A stretch of DNA of 64,000 nucleotides from Alphaproteobacteria bacterium (lineage in GTDB: Bacteria; Pseudomonadota; Alphaproteobacteria; Micropepsales; Micropepsaceae): contig CANIAL010000003.1 in NCBI GenBank assembly GCA_947465395.1, positions 62,001 through 126,000 of the forward strand. Reading direction: 5' to 3'. The position numbers were made by a program, and so were the translations under genes. The notes under the pieces were generated by a model. That model made no database searches, was not told where the DNA came from, and saw nothing but the letters and a program-made list of their open reading frames with translations. Shown here piece by piece: positions 35,839 to 46,899 of this stretch. Positions within the stretch are counted from its first letter, which is position 1; the number at the start of each line of letters is the position of its first letter.

Positions 35839-37004
35839 CGGGCAAGCCTGTGACGATCATGCTGGTCGCGGGCGAAACATCGGGCGATCTTCTGGGCGCG
35901 CAACTGATGGCGGGGCTGAAGGCATTGGGCGGCCCCGGGCTTCGCATTGTTGGCGTGGGCGGCCCGGCCATGACACGCGAGGGCCTCACAAGCCTGTTCC
36001 CGCTGGACGCCACCGCCGTGATGGGCCTGCGCGAAGTCATTCCCGCCATTCCGCGCATCCTGGCGCGGGTGAAACAGGCCGCCGACTTCGCGGTCGAAAC
36101 AAAGCCTGATGCGCTGGTGCTGATTGACAGCCCTGACTTCACGCACCGCATTGCCCGTGCCGTGAAGAAACGCGATCCCGGTATCCGCACCGTCAATTAT
36201 GTGGCGCCGCAGGTCTGGGCCAGCCGCGCCTATCGTGCGAAAGAGATGGCGCGCTATTTCGACCTTGTGCTGGCCCTATTTCCGTTCGAGGTGCCGTTCT
36301 TCCAGCGTTATGGGTTGAAGGCGGCCTTCACCGGCCATCCGGTGATCGAACGCCGCGTGGCCATGACCGGCGGCGCAGCGTTGCGCCAGCGCCTGGGCAT
36401 CGCGGCGGATGCGCCCGTCCTGGCGCTGCTGCCGGGCAGCCGCACCAGCGAAATCCGCTTCATCTTTCCTGTCTTCCGCCAGGCGGTGGGGATTTTGGCG
36501 CAGAAAATACCGGGCCTGGTGACGCTGTTGCCCACCGTGCCGCATGTGGCGGCCAAGGTGCGCGCTGGCGCCGACAACTGGCCCACGCCGCTGCACATTC
36601 TGGAGGGCGAAACCGACAAATATGCCGCCTTTGATGCCGCCAACGCGGCGCTGGCGGCGTCCGGCACGGTGACGGCGGAACTGGCATTGGCCCGCACCCC
36701 GATGGTGGTGGCGTATAAAGTGGGCGCAGTGACATACGCGCTGGCGGGCTGGATGATGACATCGCCCTTCATGACATTGGTGAATGTGCTGCTGGAGCGG
36801 TCGGCGGTGCCGGAATTCAAGCAATATGCCGCCACGCCGGAGGCACTGGCCGACGCGGTAGCGCAGTTGTTCACGAATGCGGAAGCGGCGGCCCAGCAGC
36901 GCCAGGCCTTTGACGAGTTTGCGCACCGGCTGGGCGAGGGGGACGAACCCCCAAGCACCCGCGCGGCGCGCACGCTTCTGGAATTTATTTCCGCGAACCC
37001 ATAG
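35835..37004 (+). CDS. lpxB: Lipid-A-disaccharide synthase
   Basis: A glycosyltransferase (family GT19) that joins lipid X and UDP-diacylglucosamine. The 389 residues show the opening [21 protein letters not shown], the [12 protein letters not shown] block, [13 protein letters not shown], and the donor-site motif [13 protein letters not shown] near residue 195. The GTG start overlaps lpxI. The gene ends inside the 3' end of the convergent gltA, overlapping it by 20 bases. Confidence 0.95.
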   Translation: MTGKPVTIMLVAGETSGDLLGAQLMAGLKALGGPGLRIVGVGGPAMTREGLTSLFPLDATAVMGLREVIPAIPRILARVKQAADFAVETKPDALVLIDSPDFTHRIARAVKKRDPGIRTVNYVAPQVWASRAYRAKEMARYFDLVLALFPFEVPFFQRYGLKAAFTGHPVIERRVAMTGGAALRQRLGIAADAPVLALLPGSRTSEIRFIFPVFRQAVGILAQKIPGLVTLLPTVPHVAAKVRAGADNWPTPLHILEGETDKYAAFDAANAALAASGTVTAELALARTPMVVAYKVGAVTYALAGWMMTSPFMTLVNVLLERSAVPEFKQYAATPEALADAVAQLFTNAEAAAQQRQAFDEFAHRLGEGDEPPSTRAARTLLEFISANP

Positions 37005-38295
37005 CGACGTATTTGCGTTCCGTCGGGCCGGTATAAATCTGGCGCGGACGCCCGATCTTCTGGTGCGGGTCTTCCAGCATTTCCTTCCACTGGGCGATCC
37101 AGCCCACGGTACGGGCCAGCGCGAACAGCACGGTGAACATGGACGTGGGGAAGCCCAGCGCCCGCAAAGTGATGCCCGAATAGAAATCAATGTTGGGATA
37201 GAGCTTCTTCTCGATGAAATAGGGGTCCTTCAGGGCCACCTTTTCCAGTTCGATCGCCACCTTCAACAGCGGATCATCATGAAGGCCAAGCTCGTCCAGC
37301 ACGGCATGGGCCTGGATCTGCATGGCCTTGGCGCGCGGGTCGTAATTCTTGTAGACGCGATGACCGAAGCCCATCAGGCGGAAGCCAGAGGTCTTGTCCT
37401 TGGCCTTGGCCACGAATTCGGGAATGCGGTCCACGGTGCCGATTTCTTCCAACATCTTCAGCGCCGCTTCGTTGGCGCCGCCATGCGCGGGCCCCCACAG
37501 ACAGGCGATGCCCGCCGCGATGCAGGCAAAGGGATTGGCGCCCGAAGAACCGGCCAGCCGCACGGTGGAGGTGGAAGCGTTCTGCTCGTGATCGGCATGC
37601 AGGATGAAGATGGTGTCCAGCGCCTTGGAAAGCACCTTGTTGATCTTGTAGTCGTCGGCCGGGACCGAAAAGCACATGCGCATGAAATTGTCGGTATAGC
37701 CAAGGTCGTTGCGCGGATAGACGAAGGGCTGGCCCACGGAATATTTGAACGCCATGGCGGCGATGGTGGGCATCTTGGCGATCAGGCGGTGGCTGGCCAC
37801 TTCGCGCTGGCGCTTGTCGGTGATGTCGGTCGAGTCATGATAGAAGGCGGACAGCGCGCCAACCACGCCGCACATGATGGCCATGGGATGGGCGTCGCGG
37901 CGGAAACCACGGAAGAAGCTGGCAAGCTGTTCATGCACCATGGTGTGGTGCGTGATGGAATGTTCGAACGCGGCCATCTGCGTCTTGGTGGGCAGTTCCC
38001 CGTAAAGAAGCAGGTAGCAGCTTTCCAGGAAGTTGGAATGTTCGGCCAGATCCGCGATGGGATAGCCGCGATACTGCAAGACACCCTTGTCGCCATCAAT
38101 GAAAGTGATGTTGCTTTCGGTGGAGCAGGTGGAGGTGAAGCCGGGGTCATAGGTGAACAGGTCCGCCTGGTCGTACAGCTTGCGGATATCCACCGCGTCG
38201 GGACCCTGGGTGCCGCTGAGCACGGGCAGTTCGTAATTCTTGCCCTTGACGGTCAGCGTGGCGCTGCCGGCCGGCTTGATGTTGCTCTCTCTCAT
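36985..38295 (-). CDS. gltA: Citrate synthase
   Basis: Condenses acetyl-CoA and oxaloacetate as the entry step of the TCA cycle. The 436 residues match the type II hexameric bacterial enzyme. Catalytic blocks are seen in [15 protein letters not shown] (His), [16 protein letters not shown] (His) and NIDFYSGI (Asp). A promoter sits 51-80 bases upstream. The 3' end overlaps lpxB by 20 bases on the opposite strand. Confidence 0.97.
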   Translation of the reverse strand: MRESNIKPAGSATLTVKGKNYELPVLSGTQGPDAVDIRKLYDQADLFTYDPGFTSTCSTESNITFIDGDKGVLQYRGYPIADLAEHSNFLESCYLLLYGELPTKTQMAAFEHSITHHTMVHEQLASFFRGFRRDAHPMAIMCGVVGALSAFYHDSTDITDKRQREVASHRLIAKMPTIAAMAFKYSVGQPFVYPRNDLGYTDNFMRMCFSVPADDYKINKVLSKALDTIFILHADHEQNASTSTVRLAGSSGANPFACIAAGIACLWGPAHGGANEAALKMLEEIGTVDRIPEFVAKAKDKTSGFRLMGFGHRVYKNYDPRAKAMQIQAHAVLDELGLHDDPLLKVAIELEKVALKDPYFIEKKLYPNIDFYSGITLRALGFPTSMFTVLFALARTVGWIAQWKEMLEDPHQKIGRPRQIYTGPTERKYVAMGSRK

Positions 38296-38345
38296 GAACG
38301 CGAACTCCCCTCGAAGGTCCTGATTGGTCGTTTATCTTGCAGTGC

Positions 38346-38375
38346 AATATAAGCGGCTTTCCGCGCCGGTGTCAT
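38346..38375 (-). promoter_or_regulatory. gltA promoter
   Basis: On the reverse strand, ATGACA (38375-38370) is followed after 18 bases by TATATT (38351-38346), a good match to a sigma-70 promoter. It lies in the 101-base gap between the end of gltX and the start of gltA, so gltA can be expressed independently of gltX. An imperfect ACAC/GTGT inverted repeat lies just upstream, near 38375-38389. Confidence 0.55.
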
Positions 38376-38396
38376 ACACCAAATTGTGTGATTTTG

Positions 38397-39824
38397 TCAG
38401 TCGGCATAAGCCCTTAATCGAATAAGGGATTCTTCCCGCCCCAGCAAAGCAAGCATCTCGAACAGGGGGGGCGAGGTGGCCGTGCCGGTCAGCGCGGCGC
38501 GAAGCGGCTGGGCCACATCCCCCAGTTTCAGGCCGGTTTTTTCGGCATGGGCACGGGCCGCCTCTTCCAGGGCGGGGCCGGACCAGTCCGTTGCTTCCAG
38601 GGCAGGCAGGGCGGCGGCCAGGCGGGCGCGGCCGGGCCCGTCCAGCAGCCTGGCGGCGGACGCGTCCAGGTCGCGCTTTCCGTCCGTGTACAGAAAGTCC
38701 GCGCCGGTGGCCAACTGCACCAAAGTCTTGGCCCGCTCTTTCAGCGACGGCATGGCGGCGGCCAGGCGTGTGCGCGCGGCCATGGACAGGATGCGGGGCG
38801 GCGTCTGGCGTTCCAGGAAGGCGGCGACTTCGCCCACCAGCGTCTCATCCGGGGTGATGCGGATGTAATGTCCGTTGAGATTGTCCAGCTTCTTGTAATC
38901 CATCCGCGCCGGGCTTTTGCCAATGGCTTCGAAGTTGAACCATTTGATGGCGTCTTCGGTCGAGATGGTTTCGTCGTCGCCATGGCTCCAGCCCAGGCGA
39001 AGAAGATAGTTGCGCATGGTTTCGGGCAGATAGCCCATGTCGCGATACGCCTCCACCGCCAGCGCGCCATGGCGCTTGGAAAGCTTGGCGCCATCCGGGC
39101 CGTTGATCAGCGGCAGATGGCCATAGGCCGGGATGGACGCGCCCATGGCGGCGATGATCTGGATCTGGCGGGCGGCATTGTTGAGATGGTCGGCGCCGCG
39201 AATGACGTGGCTGACGCCCATGTCGGCGTCATCCACCACCACCGCCAGCATATAGGTGGGCGTGCCGTCCGACCGCAGCAGCACCATGTCGTCAAGCTGG
39301 TCATTGGCAAAGCGCACATCGCCCACCACCAGGTCATGCACAATGGTCTCGCCGGTCTGGGGCGATTTCAGGCGCACCACATATGGCGCGCCGGGCGGCG
39401 CCTGCGCCGGATCGCGGTCCCGCCAGCGCCCGTCATAGCGCATGGGCAGGCCCTTGGCCTTTTGCTCTTCGCGCATGGCGGTCAGTTCGTCCGCGGTGGC
39501 GTAGCAGCGATAGGCCTTGCCGTCGGCCAGCATCTTCTGCGCCACTTCGCGGTGGCGGGCAGCACGGGCGAACTGGAAAACGGCATCGCCGTCCCAGTCC
39601 AGCCCCATCCAGCGCATGCCGTTCAGGATGGCATCCACCGCTTCGGGGGTGGAGCGTTCGCGGTCGGTGTCTTCGATACGCAAAAGGAAAGTGCCGCCGG
39701 TGTGGCGCGCATAAAGCCAGTTGAACAGCGCCGTGCGGGCGCCGCCGATATGCAGCATCCCCGTGGGCGAGGGGGCAAAGCGCAGGACAGGTCCCGTCTT
39801 CTGAATCGAGATGTTTTCGGTCAT
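38397..39824 (-). CDS. gltX: Glutamyl-tRNA synthetase
   Basis: A class I aminoacyl-tRNA synthetase for glutamate. The 475 residues from the ATG at 39824 show [20 protein letters not shown] with the HIGH-type motif, [11 protein letters not shown], and the KMSKS-type motif KLSKRHGA near residue 248. The C-terminal anticodon-binding helices complete the protein. Upstream in-frame codons extend the frame but carry no family sequence. It is divergent from comEC, with 68 bases between them. Confidence 0.95.
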   Translation of the reverse strand: MTENISIQKTGPVLRFAPSPTGMLHIGGARTALFNWLYARHTGGTFLLRIEDTDRERSTPEAVDAILNGMRWMGLDWDGDAVFQFARAARHREVAQKMLADGKAYRCYATADELTAMREEQKAKGLPMRYDGRWRDRDPAQAPPGAPYVVRLKSPQTGETIVHDLVVGDVRFANDQLDDMVLLRSDGTPTYMLAVVVDDADMGVSHVIRGADHLNNAARQIQIIAAMGASIPAYGHLPLINGPDGAKLSKRHGALAVEAYRDMGYLPETMRNYLLRLGWSHGDDETISTEDAIKWFNFEAIGKSPARMDYKKLDNLNGHYIRITPDETLVGEVAAFLERQTPPRILSMAARTRLAAAMPSLKERAKTLVQLATGADFLYTDGKRDLDASAARLLDGPGRARLAAALPALEATDWSGPALEEAARAHAEKTGLKLGDVAQPLRAALTGTATSPPLFEMLALLGREESLIRLRAYAD

Positions 39825-39892
39825 GATCCCGGCGCTGGTTGCGTTGATGGCGGCAAGCAAGCCGCGGCAGGTGATGTAGCAAACACTTTCCC

Positions 39893-41938
39893 ATGAGAAT
39901 AGGCCTGCTTTTTGACGCCATTTTTGCCGCCCTTTTGGCGGAGCGCGTGCGCTGGCCGCTATGGCTTGCCGTGGCGCTGGGGGCGGGGGCGGCGGCGTAT
40001 TTCGGGCTGGCATGGGAGCCATCGGTCGCCGCCGGCTGGGCGGCGGGCGGGTTGGCGCTGGCGGCGGCGGTGGCCGCGATGCTTATCCCCAATCTTTGGC
40101 TGCGTGCCGGGTTGGGCCTGGTCGCGGCGCTGGCGCTGGGCTTTGGCCTGGCCAGGCTGCGCAGCGAACAGGTGGCCGCGCCCGCGCTGGAGCGGCGGAT
40201 CATCACCCATCTCACCGGGCGCATCGAAGAGATGGACTGGAGCAATGCCGGGCGGCGGCTGACCATTAGCGGGCTTCGCTCTGGCCGCTTCACCGATGGC
40301 CATGTGCCGCGCCTGGCGCGGGTGACGGTGCGGAAGGGGGCGGAGGATCTGCATCCCGGCGACGGCATCACCATGACGGCGCAGTTGCTGCCGCCGCCCA
40401 CGCCCAGCCAGCCTGGGGCCGCGGATTTCGCGCGCGCGTCCTGGTTTCAGTCCGTGGGCGCGGTAGGCTTTGCCTTTGGCCTGCCCGCGCCCGCGCCGCT
40501 TGTCGCGCCCGCCGGATGGCGCGAACAGATTGCGCTGGGGGTCGAAAATCTGCGCGCGCGCATGACGGAGCGCATTCGAAGCGGGTTGCCCGGCAGCAAT
40601 GGCGCCGTCGCGGCGGCGCTGGTCACCGGCGGCCAGGGCGGCATTGACCCGGAAGACCAGGACGCGCTGCGCGATGCAGGGCTGGCGCATGTGCTGTCCA
40701 TTTCGGGCCTGCACATGGCGATGGTGGGTTTTGGTCTGTTCTGGCTGGTGCGGGCGATATTGGCGGCATTTCCGTTTCTGGCTCTGCATTACCCGATCAA
40801 GAAGTGGGCGGCGGCGCTGGCGCTGGCGGGGGCGGGATTTTATTTGCTGATCAGCGGTGCTGCGCCTTCGGCCATACGCGCTTTCGTGATGCTGGCGATG
40901 ATGTTGATCGCGGTGCTGCTGGACCGGCCCGCGCTGACCATGCGCAACCTCGCTTTGGCGGCGGCGCTGATATTGCTGGTGCGGCCCGAAGCCATAACCG
41001 AGCCGGGATTCCAGATGTCTTTTTCGGCGGTGGCGGGCCTGATCGCAGTGGCCGAATGGATGCAGCGGCGCGAGCGCGTGCCGCGCGGCGTTGTCTGGCG
41101 CTATGTGGAGGGCGTGGCGCTGACAAGCCTGGTCGGCAGCACCGCCACCTTGCCCTATGTGCTGTTTCATTTCAGCCGCGCCACACATTACGCGGTGCTG
41201 GGCAATCTTCTGGCCATGCCGGTGGTGGGTTTTGTGGTGATGCCATTGGCGGCGCTGAGTGTCGTGGCGATGCCGTTCGGGCTTGAGCATTGGCCGCTGC
41301 AGGGCCTGGGCTGGGGCATCCATGTCATGCTCCAGGCGGGCAAGCTGGTGGCGGGCCTGCCGGGCGCGGTGTCGCTGAGCCGTGCCGTTCCCATGGCCGC
41401 ATTGGTGGCGGTGACGATGGGTGGTCTGTGGCTCTTTATATGGCGCGGGCGCATGCGCTGGCTGGGGCTTGTTCCCATGGTGGCGGCGCTGGCGATGTTC
41501 TTCGCGCAGACCCCGCCCGATGTCCTGGTGGGGGATGATGCGCGCACCGTGGCGCTGCGCGGGCCGGACGGGTTGCTGCATTTTCCCGGGATGCCCGCTG
41601 ACCGCTTCACCGCCCGCGAATGGCTGCGCCGCGATGGTGATGAACGCGAGCTGGCGGAGGCTATTGGCGGTGATTTCATCCATTGCGACGGCAGGGGGTG
41701 CGTGGCCAGGCTAAAGGGAAAGACGCTGGCGATTTCCCTGAAGCCGGAAGCATTGGGCGACGATTGCGCGGCAGCAGACCTGGTGATCGCCAATGCGACG
41801 GGGCCGTGCCATGCGCGTCTGCTGGACGGTGCGGCGCTGAATGCAGGACAGGGCTATGCGTTTTTCCTGCCGGACGTGATGGGCAAAAGCGTGGCGGCAG
41901 CGCGGGGCAAACGGCCGTGGGCTAATAACGCCGAATAA
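39893..41938 (+). CDS. comEC: ComEC/Rec2 family membrane channel protein, no MBL domain
   Basis: A 681-residue polytopic membrane protein related to the channel that brings single-stranded DNA across the inner membrane during transformation. An N-terminal DUF4131-like part is followed by the Competence domain (about residues 230-510) with [14 protein letters not shown] and a series of membrane helices. The C-terminal 150 residues lack the HxHxDH zinc motif of the metallo-beta-lactamase domain found in Bacillus ComEC, a form also seen in other alphaproteobacteria. It overlaps the convergent lexA end by 17 bases. Confidence 0.88.
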   Translation: MRIGLLFDAIFAALLAERVRWPLWLAVALGAGAAAYFGLAWEPSVAAGWAAGGLALAAAVAAMLIPNLWLRAGLGLVAALALGFGLARLRSEQVAAPALERRIITHLTGRIEEMDWSNAGRRLTISGLRSGRFTDGHVPRLARVTVRKGAEDLHPGDGITMTAQLLPPPTPSQPGAADFARASWFQSVGAVGFAFGLPAPAPLVAPAGWREQIALGVENLRARMTERIRSGLPGSNGAVAAALVTGGQGGIDPEDQDALRDAGLAHVLSISGLHMAMVGFGLFWLVRAILAAFPFLALHYPIKKWAAALALAGAGFYLLISGAAPSAIRAFVMLAMMLIAVLLDRPALTMRNLALAAALILLVRPEAITEPGFQMSFSAVAGLIAVAEWMQRRERVPRGVVWRYVEGVALTSLVGSTATLPYVLFHFSRATHYAVLGNLLAMPVVGFVVMPLAALSVVAMPFGLEHWPLQGLGWGIHVMLQAGKLVAGLPGAVSLSRAVPMAALVAVTMGGLWLFIWRGRMRWLGLVPMVAALAMFFAQTPPDVLVGDDARTVALRGPDGLLHFPGMPADRFTAREWLRRDGDERELAEAIGGDFIHCDGRGCVARLKGKTLAISLKPEALGDDCAAADLVIANATGPCHARLLDGAALNAGQGYAFFLPDVMGKSVAAARGKRPWANNAE

Positions 41939-42656
41939 GGCCGACCAGCTTGCCTTGGACTTTCACCCTGTCCGCACCATAGAGACGCGTTTCGTAAGCC
42001 GGGTTGGCGGCTTCCAGGGCGATGGAATCGCCCCGGCGGCGCAGGCGCTTCAGCGTGGCTTCATTGTCGTCCACCAGCGCCACCACGATCTCGCCCGTGT
42101 TGGCGGTGTCGGATTCCTGGATGATGACGGTGTCGCCATCGAGAATCCCGGCGTTGATCATGGAATCGCCGGTGACTTCCAGTGCGTAATGATCGCCGCG
42201 TCCGATCATGCCGCTGGGCACGGGCACGTCTGCGATGCGGTTCTGCAGCGCCTCGATCGGCGTGCCGGCGGCGATGCGGCCGACCAGCGGCACATTGACG
42301 GAATTTTCGCTGTCGCCCATGGCGCGGCGGGGCGCGGCATTGCGCGGATCGGTGCGCGGCTCAACGCGCCCATGGCGGGCGGCGGGCAATATGCGCTGGG
42401 CCTGGCTGCGGGTGGTGGCGGGCCGGGCGGTTTCGGCCATGTTGTCGGGCAGGCGGATGACTTCCAGGGCGCGGGCGCGCTTTTCCATGCGGCGCAGGAA
42501 GCCCCGTTCCTCCAGCGCCGTGATCAGGCGGTGGATGCCGGACTTGGATTTGAGGTCCAGCGCCTCCTTCATTTCGTCAAAGGAGGGCGGCACCCCGCTT
42601 TCGCGGATCCGCTCATGGATGAACAGCAAAAGCTCATATTGCTTGCGCGTCAGCAT
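41922..42656 (-). CDS. lexA: SOS repressor LexA
   Basis: The repressor of the DNA-damage response, which cleaves itself when RecA is activated. The 244 residues have an N-terminal winged helix ([16 protein letters not shown], with [18 protein letters not shown] as recognition part), a long linker (about residues 72-122), and the S24 peptidase domain. The cleavage site is Ala130-Gly131 in VGRIAAGTP; the catalytic pair is Ser165 in GDSM and Lys203 in ATLKRL. The ATG at 42656 is the best start. A LexA box 50 bases upstream gives autoregulation. Confidence 0.96.
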   Translation of the reverse strand: MLTRKQYELLLFIHERIRESGVPPSFDEMKEALDLKSKSGIHRLITALEERGFLRRMEKRARALEVIRLPDNMAETARPATTRSQAQRILPAARHGRVEPRTDPRNAAPRRAMGDSENSVNVPLVGRIAAGTPIEALQNRIADVPVPSGMIGRGDHYALEVTGDSMINAGILDGDTVIIQESDTANTGEIVVALVDDNEATLKRLRRRGDSIALEAANPAYETRLYGADRVKVQGKLVGLIRRY

Positions 42657-42705
42657 GGGTTCCCTCATCCGGCGTCCAGCGAACAAAGCCGCAACGCTCC
42701 GAATC

Positions 42706-42734
42706 GTTCTACTTTAGTTCTTTTTGGCCGTCAA
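42706..42734 (-). promoter_or_regulatory. lexA promoter with LexA (SOS) box
   Basis: Read on the reverse strand, TTGACG (42734-42729), 17 bases and TAGAAC (42711-42706) make a good promoter. The box GAAC-TAAAGTA-GAAC spans 42720-42706, so its second half-site is part of the -10 element. Bound LexA would therefore block RNA polymerase directly. The same arrangement recurs at 19467-19495. The site lies 110 bases from the divergent small exported-protein gene and could affect that gene too. Confidence 0.85.
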
Positions 42735-42829
42735 TGTGTGGAAACGGGCTGGAACCGGGGGAACGCCCGCGGGGCCTTCGCCGTTCTGGGATTCGGGAGG
42801 CGGCAAACCCCTCAAGAGTGGAGACAGTC

Positions 42830-43099
42830 ATGAAAATGAGAACCCTGATGTTGCAAGGCGTGCTGGCCGCCATTGTCGGCGCTGGCGCCATGGTTGCCAC
42901 GGCCGCCCCGGCTTCCGCCGCCGTGGTCTGCAACCGCGAAGGCGATTGCTGGCACACGCGCGACCGCTATGACTATCGCCCCGCGTTCGGCCTTACCATC
43001 CATGGTGACGACTGGCGCTGGGGCCATCGTGACCGCTATCGCTGGCGCGAACATGCCGGCCGCGGCTATTGGAGCAACGGTGTGTGGCTGAGCTTCTAG
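42830..43099 (+). CDS. Small exported protein, Trp/Arg/Tyr-rich
   Basis: An 89-residue product with a clear signal peptide (MKMRTLMLQGVLAAIVGAGA onward, cut probably after ASA near residue 31). The mature part of about 58 residues has two cysteines close together (CNREGDCW), several Asp-Arg-Tyr repeats (DRYDYRP, DRYRWRE) and ends GYWSNGVWLSF. I do not recognise a characterised family. It is divergent from lexA and followed directly by a strong terminator, so it is a single-gene unit. Confidence 0.72.
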   Translation: MKMRTLMLQGVLAAIVGAGAMVATAAPASAAVVCNREGDCWHTRDRYDYRPAFGLTIHGDDWRWGHRDRYRWREHAGRGYWSNGVWLSF

Positions 43100-43120
43100 A
43101 ATCTCGGTCTGAGAAAAAGA

Positions 43121-43151
43121 AAATGGCCTCGCGGTGCGAGGCCATTTTTTT
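43121..43151. terminator. Bidirectional Rho-independent terminator
   Basis: A perfect 12-bp stem (AAATGGCCTCGC and GCGAGGCCATTT) with a 3-base loop GGT is followed by a T-run on the forward strand. A-rich sequence before it gives a T-rich run on the reverse strand. It ends both the small exported-protein gene and the convergent moeA-led end of the trp-moa operon; the moeA stop codon lies at its right edge. Confidence 0.85.
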
Positions 43152-44322
43152 ATTCAAGAGTCAAAATATCCACCGCTTCGCCATGACGAAGCGCGGGGGC
43201 GCCCGGCCTCCGCACGATCAGGCAATCGGCCTGGGCGAAGAGGCGCAACATGGAGGAGTCTTGCGCGGGCAGCGCCGTGGCCCAGAATTGTCCCTCGCGC
43301 CATTCGAGGCTGGCCCGCAGATAATCCTGGCGCTCGTCATTGGCGCCCAGCGCCCCCGACAGAAGCGCGGCGCGCATGTGATTGGGATTTTCCCGGCCCA
43401 GCATTTTCTCGATGGCCGGGCGCACGAACAACAAGGCGGTGACAAGCGTGGAAACCGGATTGCCCGGCAGGCCCATGAAAGGCGTCTTGCCCAAGCGCCC
43501 GAAGATCAGCGGCTTGCCCGGGCGCATGGCGATCTTCCAGAAATCCAGGGTGAAATCATCGCCCAGCGCGGATTGCACGATATCGTGATCGCCCACCGAT
43601 GCGCCGCCAAGCGTAATGATCATGTCCGCGCCCGCCGCAGCCGCCGCGATCCCTGCGATGGCTTTTTGCGTGTCGGGCAATATGCCCAGATCCTTCGGCT
43701 CCGCGCCCCACGCCGCCAGCATGGCTTTGAGGCCATAGGCGGAAGAGGCGACAATGCCGCCCGGCTTGCGCGGTTCGCCTGCGCGGGAAAGCTCGTCGCC
43801 GGTGGCGGCGAAAGCTATGACGGGACGGCGGCGCACGGAAACCTGGCCCTGGTCGTCGGCCGCCAGCAGCGCCAGGTCGCGGGCGGTCAGGCGCTGACCG
43901 CCACGCGCCAGTATGTCGCCAGCGCGAAAATCCATGCCGGCGGCACGGATGGCGCGGCCCGCCGTGACATCGCCAAAGCTGATCGTGTCGCCGGTGACGG
44001 TGACTTTTTCCTGCATGATCACGGCATCGGCGCCGTCCGGCACCGGCGCGCCGGTGAAAATGCGAACCGCTTCGCCGCGATTGACGCGCCCGCCAAAGGG
44101 ATGGCCCGCGGGCGCGGTGCCGATGACTTTGCGCGCACCCTGGTCCCCGGCGATGATGGCGTACCCATCCATCATGGAAACTGGCGTGGGCGGCTGAAGG
44201 TGGCGGGCGATGGCACCCTCGGCAAGCGTGCGGCCCAGGGCATCGTCCAGCGCGACAGTTTCAGCGGGAAGGGTTGCGAAGGCGGCGGTGATGCGCGCCT
44301 CCGCCTCGCCAACGCCAATCAT
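43150..44322 (-). CDS. moeA: Molybdopterin molybdenumtransferase MoeA
   Basis: Inserts molybdate into adenylylated molybdopterin in molybdenum cofactor synthesis. The 390 residues show [33 protein letters not shown], the [11 protein letters not shown] motif near residue 239, and PGKPLIFG with GLPGNPVS near residue 281, followed by the small C-terminal domain. The ATG overlaps the moaC stop by 4 bases; it is the last gene of the operon that starts with trpG. Confidence 0.95.
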   Translation of the reverse strand: MIGVGEAEARITAAFATLPAETVALDDALGRTLAEGAIARHLQPPTPVSMMDGYAIIAGDQGARKVIGTAPAGHPFGGRVNRGEAVRIFTGAPVPDGADAVIMQEKVTVTGDTISFGDVTAGRAIRAAGMDFRAGDILARGGQRLTARDLALLAADDQGQVSVRRRPVIAFAATGDELSRAGEPRKPGGIVASSAYGLKAMLAAWGAEPKDLGILPDTQKAIAGIAAAAAGADMIITLGGASVGDHDIVQSALGDDFTLDFWKIAMRPGKPLIFGRLGKTPFMGLPGNPVSTLVTALLFVRPAIEKMLGRENPNHMRAALLSGALGANDERQDYLRASLEWREGQFWATALPAQDSSMLRLFAQADCLIVRRPGAPALRHGEAVDILTLE

Positions 44323-45101
44323 TTAAACATGTCCTCTACCGTTACCTTCGCAGCGCGGGCCAGTTTTTCGGCTACATCGCCGGAAAAGCCGCGCGCGCGA
44401 CCGGTCAGGAAGCCCAGTATCTCGCCAGAATGAACGCCGGCCTGTTTTGCCCAGACGGTGGGACGCAACCGGCGCGAGGTCATGAAGGCGCGAAAGGCTT
44501 CGCGGCGCTGGTCTGGACGTTGATTACTGCGCGGTGATGCTACCTCGCCCATCAGGACGCTGGGCTTGGGACGGTTGCCGGATTTCATAACAGGCTTTGC
44601 ATCTGTCTTGCGCGGCGACGCCTTGAAGTCGCCGCTCTTGCCGCCGGATTTGGAAACCAGCCGCACATTCTCGATCACCGCCGCCTTGTCCAGCGCCTTG
44701 ACCATGTCATAGAGCGTCAGGGCAGCGAGGGAGGCAGCCGTCAGCGCCTCCATCTCCACGCCCGTCTGGCCCGCCGTGCCGACGGTGGCGATGATGCGGA
44801 TGGCATTGTCGCCCGGTTCGAATTCAATGCCCGCTTTCGTGATCGCCAGCGGATGGCACAGCGGGATCAGTTCCGGCGTTTTCTTGGCGGCCATGATGCC
44901 GGCGATGCGGGCGGCGGCCAGCACATCGCCCTTGGGTGCGCGGCCTTCCATCACGGCGGCAAAGGCTTCGGCGGACAGCGTGATGGTGGCTTCGGCCACC
45001 GCCAGCCGTTCGGTTACCGGCTTGGCGGAAACATCCACCATGCGGGCGGCGCCTTTTTCGTCCACATGGGTTAGGCCCCCATGACCAGAAGATTTGGTCA
45101 T
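44319..45101 (-). CDS. moaC: Cyclic pyranopterin monophosphate synthase MoaC fused to an HTH domain
   Basis: Residues 1-160 are a complete MoaC, which makes cyclic pyranopterin monophosphate in molybdenum cofactor synthesis. Features are [34 protein letters not shown] with catalytic His, [14 protein letters not shown] and YDMVKALDK. After a charged linker (161-198), residues 199-260 form an added domain, [16 protein letters not shown] then [19 protein letters not shown], ending [14 protein letters not shown], like XRE/Cro-type helix-turn-helix proteins. MoaC is normally about 160 residues. The frame is continuous with no stop between the parts. It overlaps trpC and moeA. Confidence 0.92.
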   Translation of the reverse strand: MTKSSGHGGLTHVDEKGAARMVDVSAKPVTERLAVAEATITLSAEAFAAVMEGRAPKGDVLAAARIAGIMAAKKTPELIPLCHPLAITKAGIEFEPGDNAIRIIATVGTAGQTGVEMEALTAASLAALTLYDMVKALDKAAVIENVRLVSKSGGKSGDFKASPRKTDAKPVMKSGNRPKPSVLMGEVASPRSNQRPDQRREAFRAFMTSRRLRPTVWAKQAGVHSGEILGFLTGRARGFSGDVAEKLARAAKVTVEDMFK

Positions 45102-45898
45102 GCCCGGAAGCCATCGCCCAGGAGAATGCGCGTGGCCGCTTCCACATCCTTTTGCCGCATCAGGCTTTCGCCGATCAGCACGCTGGTGATGTGGCTTTGC
45201 GCCAGGCGCTTGAGGTCGGCGGGCGCCGACAACCCGCTTTCCGCCACCAGATGCGCGCGCTTGGGCGTGTGATGGGCCAGCCGCGTGCTGACGGTGATGT
45301 CGGTGACGAAGGTCTTCAGGTTGCGATTGTTGATGCCGATCAGGGTCGCGCCCAGATTTTCGGCGCGCTCCATCTCCGCCTCGTCATGCACTTCGACCAG
45401 CGCATCCATGCCGAAGCGGGCGGCTTCTTCCATCAGGCTTTTTGCGACGCCGTCTTCCACCATGGCAAGAATAATGAGAATGGCGTCGGCGCCCCAGCTG
45501 CGGGCTTCCGCCACCTGGTAGGTCTCCAGCATGAAATCCTTGCGCAGCACCGGCAGGCGCGTGGCCTCGCGGGCGGCGGTCAAAAATTCGGGCGCGCCCT
45601 GGAAGGACGGCGTGTCGGTCAGAACCGACAAACAGGCAGCGCCGCCCGCCTCATAGGCTTCGGCCAAAGCGGGGGGATCGAAATCGGCGCGGATCAGACC
45701 CTTTGACGGGCTCGCTTTCTTGATTTCCGCCACCAGGCCGAATTCGCCGCGTTCTTTCTTGTCTTCCAGCGCGGCGCGAAACCCGCGCACGGGGGAAGCG
45801 TCCTTGGCGCGGGCCTCAATCTCGGCCAGTGCAGTGCGGGATTTCGCCGCCTCCACTTCCTTTTTCTTGTAGCCGGTGATCTTGTCCAGGATGCTCAT
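45098..45898 (-). CDS. trpC: Indole-3-glycerol phosphate synthase
   Basis: A TIM-barrel enzyme of tryptophan synthesis, closing the indole ring. The 266 residues include [16 protein letters not shown], the [16 protein letters not shown] strand, [21 protein letters not shown] (in parts) and [12 protein letters not shown], with [13 protein letters not shown] near the end. It overlaps trpD and moaC by 4 bases each, so translation is coupled. Confidence 0.97.
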   Translation of the reverse strand: MSILDKITGYKKKEVEAAKSRTALAEIEARAKDASPVRGFRAALEDKKERGEFGLVAEIKKASPSKGLIRADFDPPALAEAYEAGGAACLSVLTDTPSFQGAPEFLTAAREATRLPVLRKDFMLETYQVAEARSWGADAILIILAMVEDGVAKSLMEEAARFGMDALVEVHDEAEMERAENLGATLIGINNRNLKTFVTDITVSTRLAHHTPKRAHLVAESGLSAPADLKRLAQSHITSVLIGESLMRQKDVEAATRILLGDGFRA

Positions 45899-46899
45899 TG
45901 CCGCGACGCCGTGACCAGTTGTGAGAGTTTCGCTTTTGCCGCGCCGCTGTCCAGCATCTCCGCGGCCAGCCCGGCGCCCTCTTTTATATCCTTTGCGCGT
46001 CCCGCCACAATCAAGGCGGCGGCGGCGTTAAGCAATACAATGTCCCGGTAAGGCCCCTGTTCGCCGGAAAACAGGGCTTCCAGGCGGCCCGCATTGTGGA
46101 CGCCATCGCCGCCCTTCAGCGCAGCCAGCGGGCCGGTGGGCAATGACGCGTCGGCGGGCGTGATTTCGGCGGCGTTCAGCGCGGCCCCATCCAGCATCAC
46201 GATATCGCTGGGTCCGGTGATGGTCAGTTCGTCCAGCCCGTCGCGGCCATGCACCACCATGGCGCGTGTGGTACCCGTTGCCCTCAACGCTTCCCCATAA
46301 GCCATCAGGCATTCCTTGCCGAACACGCCCACAAGCTGGCGCGTCACGGAGGCGGGATTGGCCAGGGGACCCAGAAGGTTGAAAATGGTGCGCCGGCCGA
46401 TTTCACGCCGCGCCTGTGCGGCATGGCGCATGGCGGGATGGAACGTCTGGGCGAACAGGAACACCAGCCCGGTTTGCGCCAGCACGCGTTCGGCGGTCTC
46501 GGGTGATAGGTCGATCTTCACGCCCAGGGCTTCCAGCACATCGGCGGCGCCGCTGCGCGACGACATGGAGCGGTTGCCATGCTTGGCCACGACCACGCCC
46601 GCCGCCGCCACCACGAAGGAAACGGCGGTGGAAATATTGAGCGTGCCAAGCCCGTCGCCGCCGGTGCCGCACAGATCCATGGCGCCCTCGGGCGCGCGCA
46701 CGGGGCGCATATGGGCGCGCATGGAGCGGGCCGCGCCGATCAGTTCCTCCACGGTGGGGCGGCGGTCGGCGGAAGCAGCCAGGTACAATGTCAGTTCTTC
46801 GTGGCTCAGACCGCCTTCGAAGATTTCATCGAACAGTTTTTGGGTTTGCGCTGCGTCCAGCGGCTTTTCCGGCGACGCAAAGAATGCGGACTTGCTCAT
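45895..46899 (-). CDS. trpD: Anthranilate phosphoribosyltransferase
   Basis: Transfers phosphoribosyl from PRPP to anthranilate. The 334 residues show [19 protein letters not shown] (the PRPP glycine motif), [23 protein letters not shown] (in parts) and [17 protein letters not shown]. Length and order are normal for the family. It overlaps trpG and trpC by 4 bases. A second in-frame start lies a few codons downstream, but the overlap supports this one. Confidence 0.97.
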   Translation of the reverse strand: MSKSAFFASPEKPLDAAQTQKLFDEIFEGGLSHEELTLYLAASADRRPTVEELIGAARSMRAHMRPVRAPEGAMDLCGTGGDGLGTLNISTAVSFVVAAAGVVVAKHGNRSMSSRSGAADVLEALGVKIDLSPETAERVLAQTGLVFLFAQTFHPAMRHAAQARREIGRRTIFNLLGPLANPASVTRQLVGVFGKECLMAYGEALRATGTTRAMVVHGRDGLDELTITGPSDIVMLDGAALNAAEITPADASLPTGPLAALKGGDGVHNAGRLEALFSGEQGPYRDIVLLNAAAALIVAGRAKDIKEGAGLAAEMLDSGAAKAKLSQLVTASRQ

